A stretch of DNA of 33,598 nt from the NCBI GenBank assembly GCA_016202545.1, contig JACQON010000030.1:1-33598 (forward strand). Direction: 5' to 3'. A program made the translations under genes and the position numbers. The DNA is from Chloroflexota bacterium (lineage in GTDB: Bacteria > Chloroflexota > Dehalococcoidia > Dehalococcoidales > JACQON01). Within the stretch, counting starts at the first letter, position 1. Every line of letters starts with the position of its first letter. The notes beneath the pieces were generated by a model, which ran no database searches, had not been told where the DNA came from, and worked only from the letters and a program-made list of their open reading frames with translations. Positions 15,684 to 22,348 of the stretch are shown one piece after another.

Positions 15684-16697
15684 TTAATCGCCCGCCGGCG
15701 CGTCCTGGGCAGCAGCGGCTGAGGCCCTGATGCGTTGTTCAAGTTCTTGGGCAAGCTCGGGATGTTGGCCCACATACTGTTTGGCACTCTCCCTGCCCTG
15801 CCCCAGGCGAATGTCGCCATAGGAGAAGAAGGCACCGCTCTTCTTCACCAGCCCCAGCTCTACGCCCAGGTCGATAAGGTCACCCTCTTTGCTTATTCCG
15901 TGGTCGAACATGATGTCAAATTCAGCGCTCCTAACGGGGGGGGCGACCTTGTTCTTGACTACTTTTGCCCTGACGCGGCCACCTATTGCCTTGTCGCCCT
16001 GTTTAATAGTTTCGATGCGCCTCAGGTCCAGCCTCACCGAGCTGTAGAACTTCAAAGCCCTGCCGCCCGGCGTCACTTCAGGATTGCCAAAGACAATACC
16101 GACCTTTTCTCTTAGCTGGTTGATAAAGATAACGGCGGTGCCTGACCTGCCGATAGCGGCAGCCAGTTTTCGCAGTGCCTGGGACATCAGGCGAGCTTGC
16201 AAGCCGACATGGGCATCGCCCATCTCCCCTTCGATTTCAGCCCGGGGTACTAAGGCGGCCACACTGTCAATCACTATCACATCAATCGCCCCGCTCCTGA
16301 CCAGCGCTTCAGTAATCTCCAGGGCCTGCTCTCCTGTATCAGGCTGAGAGATGAGAAGTTCATCGATGTTAACGCCGCAGCGCCTGGCGTAGCCGGGGTC
16401 CAAAGCGTGTTCCACATCAATATAGGCGGCTGTGCCTCCCCGCTTTTGCGCCTCGGCAATCACATGCTGGCCCAGGGTAGTTTTCCCTGAGGACTCGGGA
16501 CCGAATACCTCTGTAATACGCCCCCTGGGGATACCTCCCACACCCAGGGCCAAATCTAATGATAATGAGCCACTGGGGATAGCCTCTACCGGGGTTACGG
16601 CGGAAGATTCTCCCAACTTCATGATTGAGCCTTTGCCAAACTGCCGTTCAATCTGGTCTATAGCCAGATCCAGAGCCTTCTGTTTCTCTGTGGTCAT
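15684..16697 (-). CDS. recA: Recombinase RecA
   Basis: A 337-aa recombinase with Walker A GPESSGKT (66-73), Walker [13 protein letters not shown], loop L1 ending in [14 protein letters not shown]2 with [21 protein letters not shown] and the [14 protein letters not shown] strand. The C-terminal tail is short and Ala-rich. The open frame extends to a TTG at 16724, but the best promoter -10 lies at 16713-16718, so transcription would begin after that TTG. ATG 16697 ([13 protein letters not shown]) is therefore the start, with a leader of only about 8 nt. It heads the string to recX, rny, ymdB, the PHP gene and plsY. Confidence 0.97.
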   Translation of the reverse strand: MTTEKQKALDLAIDQIERQFGKGSIMKLGESSAVTPVEAIPSGSLSLDLALGVGGIPRGRITEVFGPESSGKTTLGQHVIAEAQKRGGTAAYIDVEHALDPGYARRCGVNIDELLISQPDTGEQALEITEALVRSGAIDVIVIDSVAALVPRAEIEGEMGDAHVGLQARLMSQALRKLAAAIGRSGTAVIFINQLREKVGIVFGNPEVTPGGRALKFYSSVRLDLRRIETIKQGDKAIGGRVRAKVVKNKVAPPVRSAEFDIMFDHGISKEGDLIDLGVELGLVKKSGAFFSYGDIRLGQGRESAKQYVGQHPELAQELEQRIRASAAAAQDAPAGD

Positions 16698-16705
16698 CTT
16701 CGTCT

Positions 16706-16742
16706 CATTTGTATCATAGCACAAATGTCCCTGTTAAAACAA
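16706..16742 (-). promoter_or_regulatory. recA promoter with centred palindrome (candidate SOS operator)
   Basis: On the minus strand TTGTTT (16737-16742) and an extended -10, TGC-TATGAT (box at 16713-16718), are 18 bp apart. A perfect 7-bp inverted repeat, CATTTGT-N8-ACAAATG (16706-16727), encloses the -10 box almost exactly, the place where a LexA dimer would block polymerase. The motif is not the GAAC-N4-GTTC or CTGT-N8-ACAG box I know, though the N8 spacing equals that of the latter. No lexA is in the window. Confidence 0.5.
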
Positions 16743-16770
16743 GGTGGGGTGCCGGTTTGGCGGTAAGAGC

Positions 16771-16798
16771 AAAAAACTGCCCCGGTTGGGGCGGTTTT
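16771..16798 (-). terminator. Rho-independent terminator upstream of recA
   Basis: On the minus strand ACCGCCCC-AACC-GGGGCAGT (one G-T pair) is followed by six Ts in the RNA sense. It would stop minus-strand transcripts coming from the island just before the recA promoter. Confidence 0.6.
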
Positions 16799-16838
16799 AC
16801 GGCCTGGATTGCCCTGCAGCGATATAGATATAAAAAAC

Positions 16839-16870
16839 AAGAGGGCGAGCATTTTGCTCCGCCCTCTTTT
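16839..16870. terminator. Strong bidirectional hairpin, left edge of the HEPN island
   Basis: AAGAGGGCGAGC-ATTTT-GCTC(C)GCCCTCTT forms a 12-bp stem with one bulge. It is flanked by TTTT-type tracts on both strands: TTTTA after it on plus, TTGTTTTTTA on minus. The stem base matches that of the terminator at 17806-17827 on the other side of the HEPN gene. Confidence 0.6.
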
Positions 16871-16979
16871 AGAGACTCTCTGCGAAGGGAGGTTTTATGT
16901 ATTAACAAAGATGGTAGAGCAAGTTGTACAATAGACAGAACTTTTAGGGTAACTTTCCGCTTGCGTTAATTCTGGTTAG

Positions 16980-17008
16980 TTGAATGAGGACAATTAACAG
17001 AGTAGTAT
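16980..17008 (+). promoter_or_regulatory. Candidate promoter of the HEPN gene
   Basis: TTGAAT (16980-16985) and TAGTAT (17003-17008) are 17 bp apart, and the start codon follows 25 nt later. Between 16871 and 16979 there is also a strong ribosome binding site (16885-16892) that leads only to ATG-TAT-TAA. Confidence 0.4.
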
Positions 17009-17033
17009 AAACGACAAGAATATGGAGACAGCG

Positions 17034-17729
17034 ATGTCAAATCGTTCACTCACACCAGAAGAGCAATTTATCATTTATCATGACAGACTGAGATACGAAC
17101 TAAATACTGCTTACACGTACTATGAAATTGCAAAATACCTAGGAAAATTTAGCCATACTCGCCGTTCAGAATTCATTGAAGCCCAGACTTTCTTTCAAGT
17201 AACCATTGATGCCAATCTCTTTGCCGCTGTCATGACCATAAATAGGGGCTTTGTCGATAACCGTGGTGATTGTTTACAATTGGATGGCTTTTTTGACGTG
17301 GTGAGGGTAAATCTTAATTTATTCTCTACTGAAGCTTTCAAGAAACGCCAAGCGGGCAAAGGAATGAGTCCAGAAGATATTGAGCATTGGGCAAAGTTAC
17401 ATATTGAAATAACACCTGAAATGGTGCGTGAAGATGAGGAACGGGTCAAGAATGTGCCAATTGATAACCTTAAGTCATGGCGAAATAAGAAGTTAGCACA
17501 CATAGACAAGCAACAAGCCGTGAAAAACATCAGTGTCATGAAAGCTAAGCCTGTAACTGTTGGGGAAATTGACGGTATACTCATGACCCTTGATGGAATA
17601 TTAAATAGATATCTCGTTGCTTATAATGGAACGTCATGGGCTATTGGTTTGCCGCCAGTTAAGCCGGAGATAGAGTATGTAATGGATGCAATAAAATCTT
17701 TTCGGCAGTCAAGAAAAGAACGGAAATAA
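17034..17729 (+). CDS. HEPN-domain protein, AbiU2-like (putative RNase toxin or defence protein)
   Basis: A 231-aa, mostly helical protein and the only plus-strand gene within a long minus-strand region. The frame opens at 17022, but GGAG (17024-17027) 6 nt upstream points to ATG 17034 (MSNRSLTPEEQF). The start (EEQFIIYHDRLRYELNTAYTYYEIAK), a middle helix containing FFQVTIDANLFAAV, and WRNKKLAHIDK with Arg150-x5-His156 match the HEPN_AbiU2 pattern as I know it. R-x(4-6)-H is the catalytic motif of HEPN ribonucleases, which act in abortive infection and toxin-antitoxin systems. It stands alone, without a visible antitoxin. Composition is AT-rich compared with its neighbours, and it is framed by terminator-type hairpins and a tRNA remnant, all signs of transfer. 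A non-defence HEPN role cannot be excluded. Confidence 0.62.
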   Translation: MSNRSLTPEEQFIIYHDRLRYELNTAYTYYEIAKYLGKFSHTRRSEFIEAQTFFQVTIDANLFAAVMTINRGFVDNRGDCLQLDGFFDVVRVNLNLFSTEAFKKRQAGKGMSPEDIEHWAKLHIEITPEMVREDEERVKNVPIDNLKSWRNKKLAHIDKQQAVKNISVMKAKPVTVGEIDGILMTLDGILNRYLVAYNGTSWAIGLPPVKPEIEYVMDAIKSFRQSRKERK

Positions 17730-17754
17730 AAGCACAGCCCTTTCGCTGTGCTTT
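17729..17754 (+). terminator. Terminator after the HEPN gene
   Basis: AAAGCACAGC-CCTTTC-GCTGTGCTTT is a perfect 10-bp stem that begins within the stop codon. It ends in TTT followed by CGTTCG, so the T-tract is short. Confidence 0.6.
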
Positions 17755-17755
17755 C

Positions 17756-17791
17756 GTTCGAATCTATTGGTAGGGCAAGTTGGATTCGAAC
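17756..17791 (-). other. 3'-tRNA remnant inside a 9-bp inverted repeat (possible att relic)
   Basis: Read on the minus strand, 17791-17768 gives a T-loop (GTTCGAATC), the 3' half of a T-stem (CCAAC), a 7-nt acceptor strand (TTGCCCT) and ACCA: the last 24 nt of a tRNA. The 5' half of the T-stem does not pair (AAAG instead of GTTGG) and no cloverleaf precedes it, so it is not a functional tRNA. GTTCGAATC at 17756-17764 and GATTCGAAC at 17783-17791 form a perfect inverted repeat. Integrases commonly leave such 3'-tRNA fragments at the end of an inserted element. Confidence 0.5.
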
Positions 17792-17805
17792 TTTAGTGGG
17801 AGTTT

Positions 17806-17827
17806 AAGAGGGCTCCCGCCCTCTTTT
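17806..17827 (+). terminator. Rho-independent terminator, right edge of the HEPN island
   Basis: AAGAGGGC-TCCC-GCCCTCTT is a perfect 8-bp stem followed by TTATTTAT. It would end plus-strand transcription from the island before the opposing mutase operon. Its T-tract is shared with the large palindrome that starts at 17825. Confidence 0.6.
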
Positions 17828-17874
17828 ATTTATCTTCCCCCTCTCCTTTCAAGGAGAGGGGGAAGATAAATAAA
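17825..17874. repeat. 24-bp perfect palindrome with 2-nt loop (palindromic repeat, copy 3)
   Basis: Two 24-nt arms (17825-17848 and 17851-17874) are perfect reverse complements separated only by TC. The core CCCCCTCTCCTT/AAGGAGAGGGGG and the following AAAGGGGGTGAGGTT match the style of the repeats at 1839-1863 and 2532-2567. It lies 22 nt beyond the stop of the mutase B12 subunit and could also end that operon. Confidence 0.7.
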
Positions 17875-17896
17875 GGGGGTGAGGTTAAGACAGCCT

Positions 17897-18310
17897 TTAA
17901 GCGTCCTTTTTCTTGGCGGCTACGGCTGTCTCTATGCAGGAGACTATCTCCTCCCTGGTCGCTGACAGGAACGTGCCATCAAACCCCATCTCTTTCAGCT
18001 TAGGGATGTTGGCCGGGGGGAATATCCCTCCCAGGAGGAACACCGTGCCGTTCTTGGTTCCCCTGCTCTCGGCTGCCCGGAGAAGCTCCTTGCAGAGCGC
18101 CAGCTCGCCGCCGCAGTAGGTGCTGATGCCGACGACATCGACGTACTCCTGAACGGCGGCGTCGATTATCTGCTCCGGCAGGGCGTTCCCCAGCAGGACT
18201 ACTTCCATTCCGGAATCGCGGAGCATGCCGGCCACGGTAAGCAGCCCCCGGCTGTGAGTCTCCAGAGGAAACTGGGCTAACAACGCTCTGATTTTGCCAT
18301 GTTTTGCCAT
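17897..18310 (-). CDS. Acyl-CoA mutase small subunit, B12-binding domain
   Basis: A 137-aa stand-alone cobalamin-binding domain, matching the C-terminal domain of methylmalonyl-CoA mutase. The base-off/His-on signature is present in the form ETHSRGL: His19 is the lower cobalt ligand and Gly22 is conserved, but Glu17 stands where the usual D-x-H-x-x-G has Asp. GISTYCGG is the expected Ser loop and LLGGIFPP the GG motif that binds the nucleotide tail. A split arrangement (separate small subunit) also occurs in isobutyryl-CoA and 2-hydroxyacyl-CoA mutases and in archaeal methylmalonyl-CoA mutases. It begins 28 nt after the large subunit with an AGGAG site, and is the last gene of the operon. Confidence 0.93.
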   Translation of the reverse strand: MAKHGKIRALLAQFPLETHSRGLLTVAGMLRDSGMEVVLLGNALPEQIIDAAVQEYVDVVGISTYCGGELALCKELLRAAESRGTKNGTVFLLGGIFPPANIPKLKEMGFDGTFLSATREEIVSCIETAVAAKKKDA

Positions 18311-18338
18311 ATTCTCCTAACCTCTAGGTCATCCTGAT

Positions 18339-20099
18339 TTAGGCAAACAGGGGAGATTTCCAGGCGCCGAAGGCTTCGACAAAGGCGCGGCGCATCTCCC
18401 CCTCGGTGACATCAGCCCGGGCACACGCCAGGCAGGCCGCCGTGACGTTATCCCCACGCTTACAGGCCTGCACCAGGGCATCAAGCGCACGCCTGGCTGT
18501 CTCATTGTCCCTTCGTTGCCTCAGCCGGGCCAGCTTCTCCCGCATGGCCTGGCCCAGGCTTTCATCATACTGGTGCACCCAGATATCGGGCGTCTTCAGG
18601 TTGGGGTCCCTGAAGTAGTTACGCCCCACTACCTTTATGGTGCCATCGGCGACCATCTTCTGCTCGCGCTCGATAAACCTGGTCACTTTCTGGTGCAGCC
18701 AGCCGCCGGTCACTACCTCCACAATGCCGCCCCTCTTCTCAATATCATCCACTTCATCAAGGATTCTTTTCTCCATCTCATCGGTCAAGGCTTCCACATA
18801 GAAGGAGCCGCCCAGCGGGTCAACCACCTGGGTGACCTGCGTCTCCGCCTCGATTATCTGCTGGTTGCGCAGCGCCAGGATTGAGGCCTCTTCCGAGGGG
18901 ACGGAGTAAGCCTCGTCATAGCCATCTATGTGCAGGGATTGGGCGCCACCCAGCACTGCCGCCATGGCATGATAAGCAGACCTTATTACGTTATTCAAAG
19001 GCTCTTCCCGTTGCAGGGACACCCCGGAGGTCTGCACATGGCACCTCATCCACATGGACCTCGGTCTTTTGGCGCCGAACCGGTACTTCATTACCTTATA
19101 CCACAGACGCCTCACCGCCCGCAGCCTGGCCACCTCTTCAAAGAAGTCGTTGGCCGGAGACCAGAAGAAGGCTATCCTCTCCGCTATCCAGTCGACGTCA
19201 TGCCCCCTCCTGACCATCTCCTTGAGGATTTCGATGCCGTTGGCTATCGCCACTGCCATCTCGGTGACGCCGGAGGTCCCCCACTCACGAAGGTTATAGC
19301 CGTTAAGAGTGACATAGTTCCACAGCGGCACATTCTTCCTGAGGAACTCTATGTTGTCGCACTGTATCCTGAAATCATCCTTGGGCGGTATATACTCCGA
19401 AGCGCTGCGGACCAGGCTTTCCATTATGAAGTCGTTCTGAACGCTTCCCGGCAGCTTGTCCCAGGGGATTCCCCGTCGCTCCGCCATCACCAGGAACATG
19501 GGGAATACTATAGCCGTATTCCGGGGATAGTGGGTGACTATGGAAGTGCTTATCCTGTCTATGGGTATATCCCGGTAAATGACCTCCATGTCTTCCACGC
19601 AGTCAACAGGGACACCCACCGTACCCACCTGCCCCAGGGCTTCAGGCTCGTCTGAGTCATACATCTGGACGGTAGCCAGGTCGAGAGCCAGGTTTGTTCC
19701 AGTGGCACCGTGCTCAAGCAGCAGCTTCAGCCGCCGGTTGATGTATTCTGGAGAGCCAGCGCTGGAAAGCTGACGCATGGTAAATGTCCTGCCCCGGTAC
19801 ATATTGGGATGGACCCCCCTGGTGAAGGGCTCTTCCCCGGAAAAGCCCAGGTCAGCCTGGTAGTCAAGGTTGGCATTGTCCAGCGGGGTGTAGAGCAGCG
19901 CCCGCGGTATCTCCGAGCCGAGGATGCTCTGCGGAGTAACCATCCAGTTCCCCCGGTCCTTCTCCGGAAGCGCGGTGCTCTGCCAGCGGCCAAACTCCTC
20001 CTTTATCCTCTTCAGGACCTCCGGATTGTACAGGGGGACGCGCTCTCTATCCGGCATCCTGGCCTCGAGAATCTCCCTGGTTGTCTTCTCTTCGCCCAT
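18339..20099 (-). CDS. Acyl-CoA mutase large subunit (methylmalonyl-CoA mutase family, unusual active site)
   Basis: A 586-aa TIM-barrel subunit of a B12-dependent acyl-CoA mutase. The frame extends to 20159, but a perfect AAGGAGG site 5 nt before ATG 20099 fixes the start (MGEEKTTREILEARMPDRE). Family landmarks are YRGRTFTMRQ (101-110), NLALDLATVQMYDSDEP, SVQNDF with IMESLVRSASEYIPP (Arg231), RCHVQTSGVSL and DPLGGSFYVE. Compared from memory with P. shermanii methylmalonyl-CoA mutase, the Arg87 and Arg207 equivalents are kept (Arg109, Arg231), but Tyr89 is Leu111 and His244 is Asn269 (NGYNLREWG). Isobutyryl-CoA mutase has Phe and Gln, and 2-hydroxyisobutyryl-CoA mutase has Ile, at the Tyr89/Arg207 sites. 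The substrate is therefore probably not methylmalonyl-CoA and remains unknown. Confidence 0.93.
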   Translation of the reverse strand: MGEEKTTREILEARMPDRERVPLYNPEVLKRIKEEFGRWQSTALPEKDRGNWMVTPQSILGSEIPRALLYTPLDNANLDYQADLGFSGEEPFTRGVHPNMYRGRTFTMRQLSSAGSPEYINRRLKLLLEHGATGTNLALDLATVQMYDSDEPEALGQVGTVGVPVDCVEDMEVIYRDIPIDRISTSIVTHYPRNTAIVFPMFLVMAERRGIPWDKLPGSVQNDFIMESLVRSASEYIPPKDDFRIQCDNIEFLRKNVPLWNYVTLNGYNLREWGTSGVTEMAVAIANGIEILKEMVRRGHDVDWIAERIAFFWSPANDFFEEVARLRAVRRLWYKVMKYRFGAKRPRSMWMRCHVQTSGVSLQREEPLNNVIRSAYHAMAAVLGGAQSLHIDGYDEAYSVPSEEASILALRNQQIIEAETQVTQVVDPLGGSFYVEALTDEMEKRILDEVDDIEKRGGIVEVVTGGWLHQKVTRFIEREQKMVADGTIKVVGRNYFRDPNLKTPDIWVHQYDESLGQAMREKLARLRQRRDNETARRALDALVQACKRGDNVTAACLACARADVTEGEMRRAFVEAFGAWKSPLFA

Positions 20100-20130
20100 T
20101 AATCCTCCTTTTTCTGTGGTTGAGGATGTC

Positions 20131-21276
20131 TCAGCCCTTGCCCACCAGCGCTCTGGCAATGGTCATGCGCATCATCTCCGATGTGCCCTCGTATATTTCG
20201 GTGAGCTTGGCGTCTCTCAAATAACGCTCCAGCGGGTAGTCTGCGATGTAGCCATAGCCACCGTGTATCTGGATGGCTTTATTGGTTACAAGGCTGGAGG
20301 CTTCAGAGGCGAACAGCTTGGCCATGGCTGATTCCTTGATATAGGGTTGGCCCTGGTCATGAAGGTGGGCCGCCTGATAAGTCAGCAGGCGGGCGGCCTC
20401 AATATGAGTGGCCATATCGGCCAGCATCCACTGAATGGCCTGGAAGTTGGCAATTCGTTGTCCGAACTGCTGCCGCTGCTGGGCGTAGCTGACAGCGGCG
20501 TCAAAGGCGGCCTGGGAGATGCCGACGGCCTCCGCGGCCACGGTAACCCGGCTCTCATTCAGGGCTTCAAGGGCAATCTTGAAGCCCTGACCCTCTTCGC
20601 CGAGGAGGTTCTCGCCGGGCACAAAGCAGTCCTCAAATATCAGCTCTGCCGCAGATAGGCCATGAAAGCCCATTTTCCTCTCTAGCTTGCCCACGGAGAA
20701 GCCCGGGGTGCCCTTGTCCACCACGAAGGCGGTAATGCCGCGGTAGCGCAGCGATTTGTCAATGGTGGCAAAGACGACCGCTATGTCCGCCTCAGCGCCA
20801 ACGCTGATGAAGAGCTTGGTGCCATTGAGGACATAGCCGCCATCTTTCCTGGTAGCCGTGGTCTGCAACGCCGCCGGGTCGCTGCCGGCGCCTGCCTCGG
20901 TCAGAGCAAAACAGGCCAGCTTTTCGCCTTTAGCATGGGGGATGAGATACCGGCGCTTTTGCTCCGGCGTGCCGAACATTCTAATCGGAGGGATGGCCAG
21001 GGAGAGGCTGACGCGGAAATAGCCGGCGACGGCGGCCGAAGCCCGGCTCAACTCCTCGATGGCAAGGCAGAACTCCACCATGCCCTTGCCGCTGCCTCCA
21101 TACTTCTCGGGGATGGTCAGCCCCATAAGCCCCAGGTCGGCTATTTTCCTCACCTGTGCCGCGGGAAATTCGTCCCGCTCGTCTATGCCGGCTGCCGCCG
21201 GTTCCAGCTCCTTAACGGCAAAGTCCCGTAGCATTGTCTTGAGCATCTTCTGCTCTTCGGTAAACGAAAAGTCCAT
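20131..21276 (-). CDS. Acyl-CoA dehydrogenase
   Basis: A 381-aa FAD enzyme that makes the 2,3-double bond of acyl-CoA and hands electrons to ETF. Typical elements are ACFALTEAGAGSDPAAL (FAD/substrate loop), GTKLFISVGAEADI, MGFHGLSAAELIFEDCFVP, QFGQRIANFQAIQWMLADM, and the C-terminal QIHGGYGY with EIYEGTSEMMR, where Glu363 is in the position of the catalytic base. GGGGAG at 6 nt supports the ATG. It lies between meaB (29-nt gap) and the mutase large subunit (31-nt gap). The ETF it reduces is not in the window; the membrane Fe-S protein at 8839-10857 could accept its electrons. Chain length or branching cannot be inferred. Confidence 0.95.
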   Translation of the reverse strand: MDFSFTEEQKMLKTMLRDFAVKELEPAAAGIDERDEFPAAQVRKIADLGLMGLTIPEKYGGSGKGMVEFCLAIEELSRASAAVAGYFRVSLSLAIPPIRMFGTPEQKRRYLIPHAKGEKLACFALTEAGAGSDPAALQTTATRKDGGYVLNGTKLFISVGAEADIAVVFATIDKSLRYRGITAFVVDKGTPGFSVGKLERKMGFHGLSAAELIFEDCFVPGENLLGEEGQGFKIALEALNESRVTVAAEAVGISQAAFDAAVSYAQQRQQFGQRIANFQAIQWMLADMATHIEAARLLTYQAAHLHDQGQPYIKESAMAKLFASEASSLVTNKAIQIHGGYGYIADYPLERYLRDAKLTEIYEGTSEMMRMTIARALVGKG

Positions 21277-21305
21277 CTCTATCTCCCCGTCATTATTGTC
21301 CCGGC

Positions 21306-22289
21306 CTACTTCGCTTTATTGCGCTTCATCGGTTCCGCCTTATCCTGCCCGCGAAACCGGGCGACCACCTCCAGGGCGGCGGCATGAGGGCTTATTTTCC
21401 TCCGGGCTACGTCTTCCACCAGTTCTTCCAGGTAGCTGCCTTGCTCAATCTCCCCGCAGCAGTAAAGCCTGACCAAGTTTTCTACCGCCCGGAACAGCTC
21501 TTCTCTGGCGCTTTCCCTCCTGTGCCTGTCAAGTTCACCGCTGGCCGCCAGGCACTCCCTGTGCCTGAGGATGGCCTCTGCCAGTTCCTCGGCCCCTTTG
21601 CCGGATATGGCCTCGGTCAGGACTACCACCGGCTGGTACTGGCCCGGCTGGCAAGGTCTCATCGCGAGCATGCTTTCCAGCTCCATTCTGGTGACCTCCG
21701 CCCCCCGCTCATCCGCCTTGTTGACCACAAAAATATCAGCCGCCTCCATGATGCCAGCTTTGAGCATCTGAATCTCGTCTCCCAGGCCGGGGGTCAGTAC
21801 CAGGAGGGTGGTATCCGCAATCCGGGTGATGTCAATATCCATCTGGCCTGAGCCGACCGTCTCCACCAGGATGATATCCTTGCCCATGGCATCCATGACG
21901 TGAATTGTGCTTAGCGTAGCTTTTGATAGTCCTCCGCTCCAGCCCCTGGTCGCCATGCTCCTGATGAACACGTCCCCGCCGTGGCGGTACATGCGCACCC
22001 TATCGCCCAGTATGGCGCCGCCGGTAAACGGGCTGGTGGGGTCAATGGCAATGACGCTGACCTTCATCTCTCTGGCCTGGAAAGCGGCTATCAGGGTGTC
22101 AATCAGCGTGCTCTTGCCCGCGCCCGGGGCTCCGGTAACGCCGACCACGTAGGCTTTGCCGGTAAACGGGTAAAGCTCTTTCATGGCCTCAACCGCAGCC
22201 GGCGCCTCGTCTTCAATCTCCCTTATCAATGTAGCTGCGGCCTGGATATCACCCTGCAATATCTTCTGTATCTCCATCTCCGCTTCCAT
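21306..22289 (-). CDS. meaB: MeaB/ArgK-type GTPase, mutase chaperone
   Basis: A 327-aa G3E-family GTPase that loads and protects B12-dependent acyl-CoA mutases. It has Walker A GAPGAGKST (53-61), IDPTSPFTGGAILGDRVRM as the base and switch region, VETVGSGQMDIDI as the Walker B/switch motif (most homologues have VETVGVGQSE) and NKAD for guanine recognition. The C-terminal helices probably form the dimerisation arm. Met5 (22277) has a better-placed GGAAG site than Met1. Its place in the operon with both mutase subunits supports assignment to this mutase. The changed residues in the switch motif may match the unusual mutase it serves, but this is speculation. Confidence 0.93.
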   Translation of the reverse strand: MEAEMEIQKILQGDIQAAATLIREIEDEAPAAVEAMKELYPFTGKAYVVGVTGAPGAGKSTLIDTLIAAFQAREMKVSVIAIDPTSPFTGGAILGDRVRMYRHGGDVFIRSMATRGWSGGLSKATLSTIHVMDAMGKDIILVETVGSGQMDIDITRIADTTLLVLTPGLGDEIQMLKAGIMEAADIFVVNKADERGAEVTRMELESMLAMRPCQPGQYQPVVVLTEAISGKGAEELAEAILRHRECLAASGELDRHRRESAREELFRAVENLVRLYCCGEIEQGSYLEELVEDVARRKISPHAAALEVVARFRGQDKAEPMKRNKAK

Positions 22290-22348
22290 TACGCACCAGT
22301 CAGCAGCCAGACGGCTATTTCATCTCAAGCCCGGCATAAACTCAACTG

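Noticed and set aside
16698-16724. RecA start at TTG 16724
   Set aside because: The best promoter -10 box overlaps this stretch, so the mRNA would begin downstream of the TTG.
16714-16908. 64-residue minus-strand frame upstream of recA
   Set aside because: It runs through two terminator hairpins, contains the recA promoter region and has no coding character.
17756-17791. Functional tRNA gene
   Set aside because: Only the last 24 nt of a tRNA are present and the T-stem does not pair; no cloverleaf can be formed.
18339-20099. Ordinary methylmalonyl-CoA mutase
   Set aside because: Two active-site positions differ (Leu111, Asn269) and no epimerase or carboxylase genes accompany it, so only the family name is used.
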